Source of the DNA: Candidatus Binataceae bacterium
GTDB lineage: Bacteria; Desulfobacterota; Binatia; Binatales; Binataceae
Direction: 5' to 3'
Length of the DNA: 64,000 nt
NCBI GenBank assembly: GCA_035308025.1
Contig: DATGHL010000018.1
Location: 55,552-119,551 of the forward strand
Shown here: positions 8,965 to 19,607 of the stretch, in pieces
How the letters are laid out: each line of letters starts with the position of its first letter
Position numbering within the stretch: the first letter of the stretch is position 1
Position numbers and translations under genes: made by a program
Notes under the pieces: model-generated
What the model was told of the DNA's origin: nothing
The model's database searches: none
What the model saw: the letters and a program-made list of their open reading frames with translations, nothing else

Positions 8965-9495
8965 CGATCAGCTGATTCCTCCTTCTGCGCGATCCGTGAA
9001 ATCGCCTTTGCTGCCTCCTTTGTCCTGATCATCTTTCTTGCGCGAACGGCAACCGCCATCGCCGAGGCGGCGTCAAAAAATGGCCCGTTCTTTCTACCCA
9101 GCGGCGCCGCCGCGAAAATCGTGACCGTCGCGCCGCAGGGCGAGGCCGAAGCCGGGATCACTGTCGTGAGCGAGGGTGTGCTGACTAAGGAGCGGGAGCC
9201 ACGCAGCAAGATCGCCAAATTCGGCGAGGTCTATACTTTCAGCCCGGACTTCATCGCGGTGCATCGCGATCAGCCAACGCAAATCGAATTCTGGAACCTG
9301 CAATCCGACGACGAGCATGACTTTGCGCTGCTCAGCCCCGATCTGAAAATCCTGATGTATGAGAAGTTGCCGCCGCTGCAAAAGCGTTCGTGGGTCTTCA
9401 CGTTTCATCGCGAGGGCGTGCTTAGCTTCAAGTGCCTGCTCCATCAGCCGGTGATGAGCGGGCAAATCCTGGTGCTGCCGCCGGCGCGCGAATGA
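8959..9495 (+). CDS. exported cupredoxin-domain protein
   Basis: A protein of 178 residues. A hydrophobic stretch at about 15-35 (IAFAASFVLIIFLA) followed by an Ala-rich region looks like a signal peptide. The C-terminal half is a cupredoxin beta-sandwich: PTQIEFWNLQSDDEHDFALL supplies the first His, and FKCLLHQPVMSGQILVLP supplies Cys, His and Met. This is the complete type 1 copper ligand set (Cys-x2-His-x3-Met). It should be a periplasmic electron carrier or copper-binding domain. The start is the GTG at 8959 inside an inverted repeat; no good ribosome site is visible, so the start is uncertain. A chromate transporter gene follows after 16 nt. Confidence 0.78.
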   Translation: MNRSADSSFCAIREIAFAASFVLIIFLARTATAIAEAASKNGPFFLPSGAAAKIVTVAPQGEAEAGITVVSEGVLTKEREPRSKIAKFGEVYTFSPDFIAVHRDQPTQIEFWNLQSDDEHDFALLSPDLKILMYEKLPPLQKRSWVFTFHREGVLSFKCLLHQPVMSGQILVLPPARE

Positions 9496-9511
9496 AAGCC
9501 GTGAAACCGCG

Positions 9512-10675
9512 ATGAACGATCCGGCCGCTCCGCCCGCTCCGGCCGATCGTGGGCGGGAGCTGCGCGCCCTCGCGCTGCTCTTCCTGCGCCTCGGCACGAC
9601 CGCGTTTGGCGGCCCGGCGGCGCACATCGCGATGATGGAAGACGAGGTGGTGCGGCGGCGCGGATGGCTCTCGCACGCGAGCTTCCTCGACATGATCAGC
9701 GCCTGCAATCTGATCCCCGGGCCGAACTCGACTGAGATGGCGATCCATATCGGTCATCGGCGGGCGGGATTGGTCGGCCTCGCGGTCGCCGGCGCCTGCT
9801 TCGTCGTGCCGGCGGCGCTGATTACCGCGGCGTTGGCGTGGGCCTATGTGGCGTTCGGCGCGATGCCGCAAATGGCTGGGGTGCTGTACGGCATCAAGCC
9901 GGTGATCATCGCGGTGGTGGTGCAGGCAATCTGGCGGTTGGCGCGATCGGCGCTGCAGACGCGTTTCCTGATCGCCTTGACCGTTGCCGCGACTATCGCG
10001 GCGTTCGCCGGAGTCGACGAGATGGTGATCCTGTTCGCCGCCGGCTTGATTGCGATCGTGATCTCGCGATTTCGCGAGAGTCAGGCGGGGGCATCGGCGA
10101 CCGGCGCGCTCGTGACGGCGTCGAAAGTTGCCGCCACGACCGCCATGCCTTTCAGCCTAAGCGGGCTCTTTCTGATCTTTCTCAAGATCGGAGCGGTTTT
10201 GTTCGGCAGCGGCTATGTACTGCTGGCGTTTATGCAGGCCGATCTGGTTGATCGAACGCACTGGCTCACGCAGGCGCAGTTGCTCGACGCGGTCGCGATC
10301 GGACAGATCACGCCGGGTCCGGTGTTGAGCACGGCGACCTTTGTCGGCTATCTGCTGGGAGGTAAGGCCGGCGCCGTGCTCGCGACCGTCGGAATTTTTC
10401 TGCCGGCGTTTGTGTTCGTCTCGATTAGCGGACCGCTGTTGCCGCGTCTCCGCCGCTCGCCCATTGCCGGCGCCTTTCTCGACGGGGTCAACGCCGGTTC
10501 GTTTGCGCTGATGGTCGCGGTGACGTGGCAGCTCGGCCGCGCCGCCGTAGTCGATGCGACCACCGCGGCGCTCGTGCTGATCAGTGCGATCATGCTGCTG
10601 CGCTTTCGTCTGAATTCCGCCTGGCTCATCGTGATGGGCGGCGCGGTTGGCGCCCTTGCCGCCGCATTTCGATAG
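9512..10675 (+). CDS. chrA: chromate transporter, ChrA family (two-domain)
   Basis: A 387-residue membrane protein with two homologous CHR halves. The first carries FLRLGTTAFGGPAAHIAMME ... LIPGPNSTEMAIHIG; the second carries FLKIGAVLFGSGYVLLAFMQ ... ITPGPVLSTATFVGYLLGG. About 10-12 hydrophobic segments are present. The family exports chromate, or sulfate-like oxyanions, from the cytoplasm. The length matches long-chain ChrA proteins. It follows the cupredoxin gene closely, suggesting one operon. Many genomic ChrA homologues have no proven chromate phenotype, so the substrate is a family-based guess. Confidence 0.88.
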   Translation: MNDPAAPPAPADRGRELRALALLFLRLGTTAFGGPAAHIAMMEDEVVRRRGWLSHASFLDMISACNLIPGPNSTEMAIHIGHRRAGLVGLAVAGACFVVPAALITAALAWAYVAFGAMPQMAGVLYGIKPVIIAVVVQAIWRLARSALQTRFLIALTVAATIAAFAGVDEMVILFAAGLIAIVISRFRESQAGASATGALVTASKVAATTAMPFSLSGLFLIFLKIGAVLFGSGYVLLAFMQADLVDRTHWLTQAQLLDAVAIGQITPGPVLSTATFVGYLLGGKAGAVLATVGIFLPAFVFVSISGPLLPRLRRSPIAGAFLDGVNAGSFALMVAVTWQLGRAAVVDATTAALVLISAIMLLRFRLNSAWLIVMGGAVGALAAAFR

Positions 10676-10702
10676 CGACTGAGGTGTATGCCCTACCGCG
10701 GG

Positions 10703-11626
10703 CTAGGACTCGTCGAGCGGATCGTCGTCAGGATCGTCCAACAGATCTTCGTCGGTTTCGAGAGCCTCCGCCGGGCTTGCGGCATCGAGGGTAGCGGCTG
10801 GAACTGCGGCGGCGTCAGCCAGACGGCGTGCGACGATGATGAACGCGCTGTGCGCGACCATCCGATGGACCGGGCGCACGCTCATCCCTTTGACGTGCCA
10901 ATTGCGCAGGAGCGTTTCAAAGCTTTCGATTTCAGTAAATAGCGGGTGAAGCTGGAGCGCCTCAACCGTCTCCTTGAGCTGGAGCGCCGTCGGGACGTAG
11001 CCGATAAACACCCCACCGGGCCGCAGAGCTCGCGCGACGACGTCGAGCGCGCGGCCGGGCTCGGGCAGATCGAGAAACAAGCGATCGACGCCGGTCTCGT
11101 CGAAACCTGTGTAAAGGTCGCGCAGTTTGAGTTCCCAGTTGGGCGCGTCGCCGAAAAAAGTAGCGACGTTGCGGCGGGCGCGCGCCGCAAAATCCTCGCG
11201 CAGCTCGTATGAAATGACCCGGCCCTGGGGACCGACTGCACGCAAGAGCGCGAGCGTAAACGCGCCCGCGCCAACGCCGCCTTCGATCACGGTCGCGCCG
11301 GAATAGACGTCGCCCCATATGAGCATCGGGCCGGTGTCTTTGGGATAGATCACCTGGGCGGCGCGCGGCAGATGGGGAATCAGGTCGGCGTAGGTCGGGC
11401 GCAAGACGAGGAAGGTTTCGCCGGTGCTGAGTTTGACGCGCGAGCCTTCGTCGAGCCCCCACAACTGGTCGGCGGCGATCTCGCCGCGAATCGTGATTTT
11501 GCGCTCGCGCGCAAGGATTTTCAGATAGCGACGGCCCTTGCGATCAATAAAGAGGACGGCGTCATTTTCCTTTAGTGCGGGGTTCAAGGTGGGTTCAGGG
11601 ATAGACGCTCGGCCCGCCGCGCGCAA
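10703..11626 (-). CDS. trmI: tRNA (adenine-N1)-methyltransferase, TrmI type
   Basis: A protein of about 300 residues. The N-terminal beta domain (AVLFIDRKGRRYLKIL, GEIAADQLWGLDEGS) precedes a Rossmann methyltransferase with YSGATVIEGGVGAGAFTLALLRAVG as the SAM-binding motif I, then VISYELREDFAARARRNV and a DRLFLDLPEPGRALDVV catalytic strand. These are features of TrmI/Trm61 enzymes that methylate A58 (sometimes A57) in the T-loop of tRNAs as tetramers. The acidic tail (EDLLDDPDDDPLDES) is extra. The start is unclear: TTG 11626 or TTG 11587 (NPALKENDAV), neither with a ribosome site. A tRNA gene lies about 260 nt upstream on the other strand. Confidence 0.85.
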   Translation of the reverse strand: MRAAGRASIPEPTLNPALKENDAVLFIDRKGRRYLKILARERKITIRGEIAADQLWGLDEGSRVKLSTGETFLVLRPTYADLIPHLPRAAQVIYPKDTGPMLIWGDVYSGATVIEGGVGAGAFTLALLRAVGPQGRVISYELREDFAARARRNVATFFGDAPNWELKLRDLYTGFDETGVDRLFLDLPEPGRALDVVARALRPGGVFIGYVPTALQLKETVEALQLHPLFTEIESFETLLRNWHVKGMSVRPVHRMVAHSAFIIVARRLADAAAVPAATLDAASPAEALETDEDLLDDPDDDPLDES

Positions 11627-11644
11627 CCGCTACAAGCAGGTCGC

Positions 11645-11761
11645 GGTGTGCTGACGAACGAATTTTGACGCAGCTCGCAGACTCCTGATTTTGACCGCGC
11701 CTCGCAGACTCGGCCGCCCCCTTGTGCTCGCTCCGCGCGGTAGCCGCGCTCCGCTAGTGTC
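11645..11761 (-). repeat. dispersed intergenic repeat, copy B
   Basis: Read on the minus strand it begins CACTAGCGGAGCGCGG, continues through GAGCACAAGGGGG and the shared core GGCCGAGTCTGCGAGGCGCG, and ends AGTCTGCGAGCTGCGTCAAAATT. It matches copy A at 2055-2142 with only small changes and a short insertion. It lies upstream of trmI and has no coding potential of its own. Confidence 0.75.
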
Positions 11762-11887
11762 GGGAACATTGACAGGGCAAAGCTCCGGTCAATAATATCA
11801 AGGGTTTCCGGGGCGGAAAGAAAAGCTGTGCGAAGTTTCCTCGGCTTGTGGGACTCTTCACCGCGAGCATGAGCGGCGCGATCGTAC

Positions 11888-11963
11888 TGGGCGGTCGCCA
11901 AGTTGGTAAGGCACCAGGCTTTGGACCTGGCATTCGAAGGTTCGAGTCCTTCCCGCCCAGCCA
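11888..11963 (+). tRNA. tRNA-Gln (TTG anticodon)
   Basis: The gene folds as a complete cloverleaf: acceptor stem TGGGCGG / CCGCCCA, D-stem GCC/GGC, anticodon stem CCAGG / CCTGG around loop CTTTGGA (anticodon TTG at loop positions 3-5), and T-stem GAAGG / CCTTC around TTCGAGT. The discriminator base is G and the CCA end is encoded. It reads CAA (and CAG by wobble). The same strand carries prs 169 nt downstream. Confidence 0.96.
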
Positions 11964-12096
11964 CACACCAGGCGGAGCGAGTCCGCGAGGGGAGCCGGGC
12001 ACAGGGGGGCCAGGAAACGAAGCGGCGCGCCGGCAGGCGACTCTTTATTTTGGCCGCGCGTCGCAGACTCCGCCGCCCCCCGGAGCTGCGTCAAGC
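11964..12096 (+). repeat. dispersed intergenic repeat, copy C (composite, inverted core)
   Basis: It starts directly after the tRNA CCA end. The head AGGCGGAGCGAGTCC is identical to copy D after prs. At about 12047-12078 it then carries GGCCGCGCGTCGCAGACTCC, the reverse complement of the core of copies A and B with two changes. It ends with AGCTGCGTCAAG in the forward direction. The core is therefore inverted relative to head and tail, which suggests a modular or invertible repeat. Confidence 0.65.
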
Positions 12097-12132
12097 ATCT
12101 TAGTTCGGCCAATCAGTCTCGGAGGGAGGAGA

Positions 12133-13092
12133 ATGCCCGATCGCACCAAAGATGAACTCGAGATTTTCACGGGGAATTCAAATCCTGCGCTGGCCCGTGA
12201 AGTCGCCGAGCATCTGGAGGTGAAGCTCGGTGAGGCCGAGGTCGGCCATTTTCCGGACGGCGAGGTGATGGTCGAAGTCCGCCAGAACGTGCGCGGCGGC
12301 GACTGCTTTGTGATCCAGTCAACCTGCTCTCCGCCCAACGACAACCTGATGGAACTGCTGCTCCTGATGGACGCATTGCGGCGCGCGTCAGCCAAGCGCA
12401 TCACCGCGGTAATTCCCTATTTCGGCTACTCGCGCCAGGATCGCAAGGTCGCGCCGCGCGTACCGATCAGCGCCAAGCTGGTTGCCGATCTGGTGACGGC
12501 CGCGGGTGCGCAGCGCGTCCTGACGGTTGACCTGCACGCCGGGCAGATCCAGGGCTTCTTCAACATTCCGGTGGATAATCTCTACGCGATGCCGGTGCTG
12601 GTGCAGTATCTGCGCAAGCGCCTGGATAGCCGGCGCGTGACGGTGGTTTCGCCCGATGCGGGCGGCGTCGAGCGGGCGCGCGCCTTCGCCCGGCGGCTCA
12701 ATGCCGATCTCGCGATTATCGACAAGCGCCGCCAGCGCGCCAGCGAGATCACCGAGATGCGGTTGGTCGGCGACGTGCGCGATTCGACGGCATTGCTGGT
12801 GGACGACATGATCGACACGGCCGGCACGATCACCGAGGCCGCCAAGGTGATCCTCGCGGCCGGCGCGTCTGAGGTCATGGCCTGCGCGACCCATCCGATC
12901 CTGTCGGACCCGGCCTGCGAGCGGCTCAATCGCTCCCAGCTCAGCGAAGTGATCACCACCAACAGCATCCCGCTGTCGGTTAAGGCGCAGACGGCGCTGA
13001 CGAATCTGAAAGTGCTGTCGGTCGGCGCCCTGATAGCGGAAGCCGTGCGCCGCATACATAATGAGGAATCGGTCAGCTCGCTATTTAACTAA
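12133..13092 (+). CDS. prs: ribose-phosphate pyrophosphokinase
   Basis: A protein of 319 residues, the usual bacterial length. The start ATG 12133 has a textbook GGAGGGAGGAG site; a longer open frame upstream runs through the tRNA gene and is not used. Motifs: the flexible loop GYSRQDRK, the metal/ATP-binding [15 protein letters not shown], the conserved [16 protein letters not shown], and the PRPP loop [14 protein letters not shown]. It makes PRPP from ribose 5-phosphate and ATP for nucleotide, His, Trp and NAD synthesis. The downstream rplY neighbour is the common bacterial prs-rplY order. The IQGFF segment confirms a classical class I enzyme. Confidence 0.96.
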   Translation: MPDRTKDELEIFTGNSNPALAREVAEHLEVKLGEAEVGHFPDGEVMVEVRQNVRGGDCFVIQSTCSPPNDNLMELLLLMDALRRASAKRITAVIPYFGYSRQDRKVAPRVPISAKLVADLVTAAGAQRVLTVDLHAGQIQGFFNIPVDNLYAMPVLVQYLRKRLDSRRVTVVSPDAGGVERARAFARRLNADLAIIDKRRQRASEITEMRLVGDVRDSTALLVDDMIDTAGTITEAAKVILAAGASEVMACATHPILSDPACERLNRSQLSEVITTNSIPLSVKAQTALTNLKVLSVGALIAEAVRRIHNEESVSSLFN

Positions 13093-13160
13093 CACTAGGC
13101 GGAGCGAGTCCCCGAGCGGAGCCGAGCAGGCGAGTCTGCGAGCTGCGTTAAGAATTAAAT
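13093..13160 (+). repeat. dispersed intergenic repeat, copy D
   Basis: It begins right after the prs stop codon with CACTAGGCGGAGCGAGTCC, nearly identical to the head of copy C. It ends with GCGAGTCTGCGAGCTGCGTT, matching the tail of copies A and B. It is the shortest copy and lacks most of the central core. It lies between prs and rplY. Confidence 0.7.
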
Positions 13161-13198
13161 CTGCGGACGGCTGACGCGGAAAATTGACGAGGAAATCG

Positions 13199-13897
13199 AT
13201 GGAAACCGTTGAGTTAAGCTGCGAAAAACGCGAAGTGCGCCCCAAGGGGCTGGTCAACCGAATCCGCCATGAAGGGCGGGTACCAGGCGTGATCTACGGC
13301 AATCTCGGGGTGACGACTGCGATCGCGGTTGGCGCGGGTGATCTGAAATCGCGCGCGCACTCGGCGGGCCGTCAGCGGTTGATTCGGCTCAAATCCGCCG
13401 CCGCCGAGCTCGACGGCAAACACGTCATCATCAAGGACCTGCAGCGCACGCCGGTCAGCGGCGTGATTTTGCATGTCGATCTGTACGAAGTTGACCTGAA
13501 CAAGCCGTTGCGGGTCGCAATTGCGCTGCGCTTTGTCGGCCGCGCCGCCGGTATCATCGATGGCGGTATCCTGCAGCCGCTTGAGCGCGAGGTCGAGGTC
13601 GAATGTCTGCCGCTCGAGATGCCGGAGACGATCGATGTCGACGTGACCGCACTCAAGATTCACGACGTGATGCATATCTCGGCGCTCAAGTTTGTCGGCA
13701 ACGTCAAACCGATCTTCGACACTGATTTCCCGGTCGTCACGGTGCTGCCGCCGACGGTCGCCGAAGCGCCGGTCGTCGCGGCTGCGGCCGAGGGCGAGGC
13801 CATCGTGGAGGGCGCTGCCCCAGCTCCTGCTGCCGCCGACGCCAAGACTGCGGAGCCGGCCGCCAAAGAGGGCGGCGGCAAGGACAAGAAGGGCTAG
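13199..13897 (+). CDS. rplY: 50S ribosomal protein L25/general stress protein Ctc
   Basis: A protein of 232 residues. The start ATG 13199 follows GAGGAAATCG; an in-frame TTG at 13184 is less likely. The N-terminal L25 domain binds 5S rRNA (KREVRPKGLVNRIRHEGRVPGVIYG, then HVIIKDLQRTPVSGVILHVDLYEV). The C-terminal TL5/Ctc beta domain has GIIDGGILQPLEREVEVECLPLEMPETIDVDVTALKIHDVMHI. An Ala/Glu/Lys-rich disordered tail after residue about 195 is typical of the long form. The gene follows prs as in many bacteria. Confidence 0.94.
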   Translation: METVELSCEKREVRPKGLVNRIRHEGRVPGVIYGNLGVTTAIAVGAGDLKSRAHSAGRQRLIRLKSAAAELDGKHVIIKDLQRTPVSGVILHVDLYEVDLNKPLRVAIALRFVGRAAGIIDGGILQPLEREVEVECLPLEMPETIDVDVTALKIHDVMHISALKFVGNVKPIFDTDFPVVTVLPPTVAEAPVVAAAAEGEAIVEGAAPAPAAADAKTAEPAAKEGGGKDKKG

Positions 13898-13910
13898 GGG
13901 GTCGGGCTAC

Positions 13911-14375
13911 CTACGTCGAGCGGCGGGCGCGCGCCAGCGCCAGTTCGACGGCCGTGGCGGGATCATCGGCATGGTCGATCCCTGCAACCTCCTGCCAGGC
14001 GCGTAGCGCGACCAGCGGGCGGCCAAGTTTCAGCGCGAGTCCGATTTCGGAGAGCGTGCCGCCCTCGCCTGCGAGGGCGACGACCGCATCCGCACTCGCG
14101 ACGATGATCGCATTGCGCGCCTGCCCCATTCCAGTCGCGATTATAAATTCGATGTGCGGGTTGGCGTCGCCGCGATCGTAACCTGGCAGGATCCCAATCG
14201 TATGGCCGCCGGCCGCGTGTGCGCCGCGCGCCGCCGCTGCCATTACACCACCGCGTCCGCCACAGATGAGGGTCCCGCCGCGCGCGGCGATCGCGTGGCC
14301 GACCGCGAAGGCCAGCTCGCAAACCTCGGCGTCAGCCTCACCTGCTCCGACTACCGCGATGACCTCGCGTCCCAT
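13911..14375 (-). CDS. SLOG-family protein, TIGR00725/LOG-like
   Basis: A 154-residue Rossmann-like protein with VIAVVGAGEADAEVCELAFAVGHAIAARGGTLICGGRGGVMAAAARGA. This is followed by PGYDRGDANPHIEFIIATGMGQARNAIIVASADAVVALAGEGGTLSEIGLAL, the nucleotide-binding PGGxGT-like loop in the form GEGGTLSE. The TIGR00725 branch of the lysine-decarboxylase-like/SLOG superfamily binds nucleotide-type ligands; some relatives release cytokinin-type bases from nucleotides. It is the last gene of a four-gene minus-strand run and converges on rplY, with only 13 nt between the two stop codons. The specific role is unknown. Confidence 0.85.
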   Translation of the reverse strand: MGREVIAVVGAGEADAEVCELAFAVGHAIAARGGTLICGGRGGVMAAAARGAHAAGGHTIGILPGYDRGDANPHIEFIIATGMGQARNAIIVASADAVVALAGEGGTLSEIGLALKLGRPLVALRAWQEVAGIDHADDPATAVELALARARRST

Positions 14376-14412
14376 CTCAGCCGCCGGATATGGAGTCCAA
14401 GTTCAGCCGCTT

Positions 14413-15222
14413 TCATATATCCAGAATACGCGGCAGATCGGCGAGATCATCAATAATGAAGTCGGGCGCCGGGATACCCTCGGGAATTGAGGAGGCGCCC
14501 TTGCTGATCCACGCGGTGCGCATCCCGGCCGCGCTCGCGCCGAGGACGTCGTCGCGCGGCGTGTCGCCGACGAAAAGAATCTCTTCAGATGCGACTCCAA
14601 TCATCGCGCGCAGATGCTCGAAGATGCGGCGCCCGGGCTTGCGCAGGCCGACCTCGGCGGAGATGACGACCGCCTCGAACAGCTTCGCGACGCCGGTGTC
14701 GGCGAGAACCTCGCGCCCGCACTGGGCGTCGTCGAAATTCGACAGCAGCCCGAGACGGTAGTGCGGGGCGATGCGCCGCACGGCCGCAACCCGCCCCTCC
14801 GGCGCCCACGTCACATTGCGCACCGCGGCCATGTGCACGCGGGTGAGTTCTTCGGCGAGGTCGCGGACGCGCCAGTCGAGCGCGGCGCCGCGCTCGACCG
14901 GCGCGGCGTGGACCGCAGCGCCGTCGGAATGCACCAGTTCCAGGCGGGTCAGCGTGCGCCGGAAGCGCTCGTGACAGGTGATCTCGATGCCGTCGCGCTC
15001 GCGCTCAAACATAATTTCTTCAGTCACCGTCGAATAGACCCGGATGAATCGATCACGCTCGAAGGCGGCGCCGAACAGCTCGATCATCTTGGGGAAGATC
15101 CAAGGCATCGTGGTGCGGATCTGGCGGCCGTCGAGCTCCATCAGCGGCAGGCGCGCGGGCTCCCATTTGACGAGCGTGTCGAAGAGGTCGAGCACGACCG
15201 CGCTGAAAGCGGCTTTAGCCAC
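14413..15222 (-). CDS. HAD-superfamily hydrolase
   Basis: A 269-residue phosphatase-like protein. Motif I is VVLDLFDTLV with the nucleophile Asp and the acid Asp/Thr pair two residues later. Motif II is LLSNFDD, motif III is the Lys of GLRKPGRRIF, and motif IV is ILFVGDTPRDDVLGA. A helical C1-type cap occupies about residues 20-110. It should dephosphorylate a small metabolite; the substrate is not predictable. Its ATG overlaps the stop of the upstream DUF4149 gene by 8 nt, which suggests translational coupling. Confidence 0.9.
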   Translation of the reverse strand: MAKAAFSAVVLDLFDTLVKWEPARLPLMELDGRQIRTTMPWIFPKMIELFGAAFERDRFIRVYSTVTEEIMFERERDGIEITCHERFRRTLTRLELVHSDGAAVHAAPVERGAALDWRVRDLAEELTRVHMAAVRNVTWAPEGRVAAVRRIAPHYRLGLLSNFDDAQCGREVLADTGVAKLFEAVVISAEVGLRKPGRRIFEHLRAMIGVASEEILFVGDTPRDDVLGASAAGMRTAWISKGASSIPEGIPAPDFIIDDLADLPRILDI

Positions 15223-15685
15223 GGGGCGTCAACGCCACGGCCGTGGTTAGCAGGGCGAGCAGATTCAGGATCATCGTGCCGCCGTTGAGCGCCACCGAGA
15301 GGCGATGGAGCTGATCGAACTCGGCCTTGCGCGCCGGATCAGGAGTAGGATCTGTGGTGACGGCGCGGACCGCGTCGATCCGCGGCCGCACCACCGCACC
15401 CGCGTAGAGGGTCAGCGTGAAGGCCACCGCCAACGCCAGCGCTGACAGCGACCACCAGAGCCGCGGCCCGCGGCTGAAGGTGAAGTAGATCGCGAGCATC
15501 ACGCTGATCACCCCGGCGACATAGCCGAGGAGGTAGTAGCGCGGGAAGATCGTGCTCACGACCCGACCCGCGTCAGCGACCGGCAGCGTCGTGAACACTG
15601 CCGGTGCGGTGAAGATCGTGAAGAAGATCATCCCACCCAGCCAGCAAACCAGGCACAGAAGATAAATGAACAGTGTCAGCGCCAT
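15215..15685 (-). CDS. DUF4149-like integral membrane protein
   Basis: A protein of 156 residues with four hydrophobic helices at about 3-25, 48-70, 75-100 and 130-152. The features LCLVCWLGGMIFFTIFTAPAVF, IFPRYYLLGYVAGVISVML, and the loop KAEFDQLHRLSVALNG before the last helix are those of the DUF4149/TMEM205-like family. Its function is not established. It lies in a minus-strand operon with DUF2203, HAD and SLOG genes, overlapping the HAD gene by 8 nt. Confidence 0.8.
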   Translation of the reverse strand: MALTLFIYLLCLVCWLGGMIFFTIFTAPAVFTTLPVADAGRVVSTIFPRYYLLGYVAGVISVMLAIYFTFSRGPRLWWSLSALALAVAFTLTLYAGAVVRPRIDAVRAVTTDPTPDPARKAEFDQLHRLSVALNGGTMILNLLALLTTAVALTPRG

Positions 15686-15748
15686 GAGGGAATCAGTATT
15701 GAGTTAGTTCGCCGGCCGAACAAGCGGCGGCGGTTGTGCTGTTACGCA

Positions 15749-16177
15749 TCAGTTGAGGTAGCGCTTTTCCGCGCCGCGCAGCGGCCGCCGATCGCCGAAG
15801 CCGGTCTCGACCGGATGCCACGCCGCGATCTCCGGTTCGCCGGGCTGCCAGCACAGGAAGACCACGCGGCCTTCCTCGATCTCGTAGGGAAAATCGACCA
15901 ACCCCAAGTCGAGATCCTTGAGAAAGCAGCCGAGCGCCTCGATCTCGCTGGTCAACTGCGCCATCCGCACCGCGGAGGCGCGCAATTCGGGATAGCGCGC
16001 GATGAGCTCCGGCAACTCCATCCGATGGGCGTCGCGGTCGTGCGCGGCGACTTCGGCGATACGTCCGCGGACCTCGCCGGCCCGCGACTGCAGGTCGCGA
16101 ATCAGCAACTCGAGCCGCGGGATCAACGCGCAGGCCTCTTGAGGACTGAATAGTTTGTCGAAATGATAATTAGCCAA
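15749..16177 (-). CDS. DUF2203-family protein
   Basis: A protein of 142 residues. The start LFSPQEACALIPRLELLIRDLQ, a central coiled-coil-like helix, and the end DYPYEIE-like segment plus VVFLCWQPGEPEIAAWHPVETGFGDRRPL are the hallmarks of DUF2203. The family is soluble and without known function, though the invariant Trp/His tail suggests ligand or metal binding. It is the first gene of the minus-strand run and is divergent from lon. Confidence 0.85.
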   Translation of the reverse strand: MANYHFDKLFSPQEACALIPRLELLIRDLQSRAGEVRGRIAEVAAHDRDAHRMELPELIARYPELRASAVRMAQLTSEIEALGCFLKDLDLGLVDFPYEIEEGRVVFLCWQPGEPEIAAWHPVETGFGDRRPLRGAEKRYLN

Positions 16178-16344
16178 TAGATTCCACGGTTGGAGCAGAT
16201 GCGACCTGTATCCAGGGCGCGGGGATAACGCCTTGTCTGTGCCTAGACCGTATATTACGTTAAAAAGTCATGCTCGGAAAAGCGCGAGCTGTATGTTGCT
16301 TGGCTCGAAAACATCCGGAGCCTGGGGGGGAACCGGGGTGACCT

Positions 16345-18819
<2,475 letters not shown>

Positions 18820-19020
18820 GGGCGATCTCTCCCGAAGTATCGCAATGCTGGGCGGTCCGGAGACAAAGGCCCTTGAACAGTTAGGGTCTTTGCGTAATGC
18901 CGAATCGAATGGGAATGGTAGGCCGTTTTGCCCAGAACCTAGCATGGGGCGGGTCACTCCTGAACCATTGCCACGCCTCCGCGCTCACGCTTGTGGGCTA
19001 GTATCCCACGGGGCTCGCTG

Positions 19021-19413
19021 ATGAATGGATGGAAAGAAACGATCAACAATTTCGCTCGTCAAGTGGGCGCTGAATGCCATCCGATGTTGATCGGAGCGAA
19101 ACTAAATAAGGACAATTGTTTCACGCTCAATAACAAGCTGCTCGTCATAAAAGTCAGTCTCATTCCGAAGCCCTGGTGGGGTCTCCATACTAAAGCTACC
19201 GACAAAATAAAGAATGAGAATGGCTTCCTAGTCTTGCTCGTTTCAGAAAACGAGGGATGGGTACTGACGGGTCGCGAGGTCCGTGATCGGATTGAAAACG
19301 AGTCATGGCGTGTCGCTTCGGATGAGGTTCAGTACAAAATTCATCGAAGAGATCTTCCGAACCAGCGTCACTTCTCCGCGCCAGAAGAGTTTTTGCAAGC
19401 ACTACAATCTTGA
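19021..19413 (+). CDS. hypothetical protein, atypical composition
   Basis: A protein of about 130 residues. I chose the ATG at 19021 (MNGWKETINNFARQVGAECHP); the frame extends to 18991. The beta-rich middle (NKLLVIKVSLIPKPWWGLHTKATDKI, FLVLLVSENEGWVLTGREVRDRI) resembles small nuclease-like or phage/accessory proteins, but I recognise no family. AT content and codon use differ clearly from lon and glgA on either side, which suggests recent acquisition. It stands alone, with 200 nt of empty sequence before it. Confidence 0.6.
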   Translation: MNGWKETINNFARQVGAECHPMLIGAKLNKDNCFTLNNKLLVIKVSLIPKPWWGLHTKATDKIKNENGFLVLLVSENEGWVLTGREVRDRIENESWRVASDEVQYKIHRRDLPNQRHFSAPEEFLQALQS

Positions 19414-19607
19414 GCGAAGCAGGCGAGGCGCGCTTCGGCGACAAGAACCAAGCGGGGACACAGTCGAGACAAGCAGGCCGGGATTCGTCGCGCAGAAGCC
19501 TTGATTGGGCCACGTGTCGCACCCCCCTGGGTCTCTGGCTCTCCTGCTTTTGCCCTTCCTCCCGGCCCCGCGTGCGAGGCGCGATCGCAACGCCTATACT
19601 GACGCCC

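Noticed and set aside
18864..18892. Hairpin CAAAGGCCC/GGGTCTTTG after lon as a terminator
   Set aside because: The stem has a mismatch and a long loop and lacks a T-run; too weak to call.
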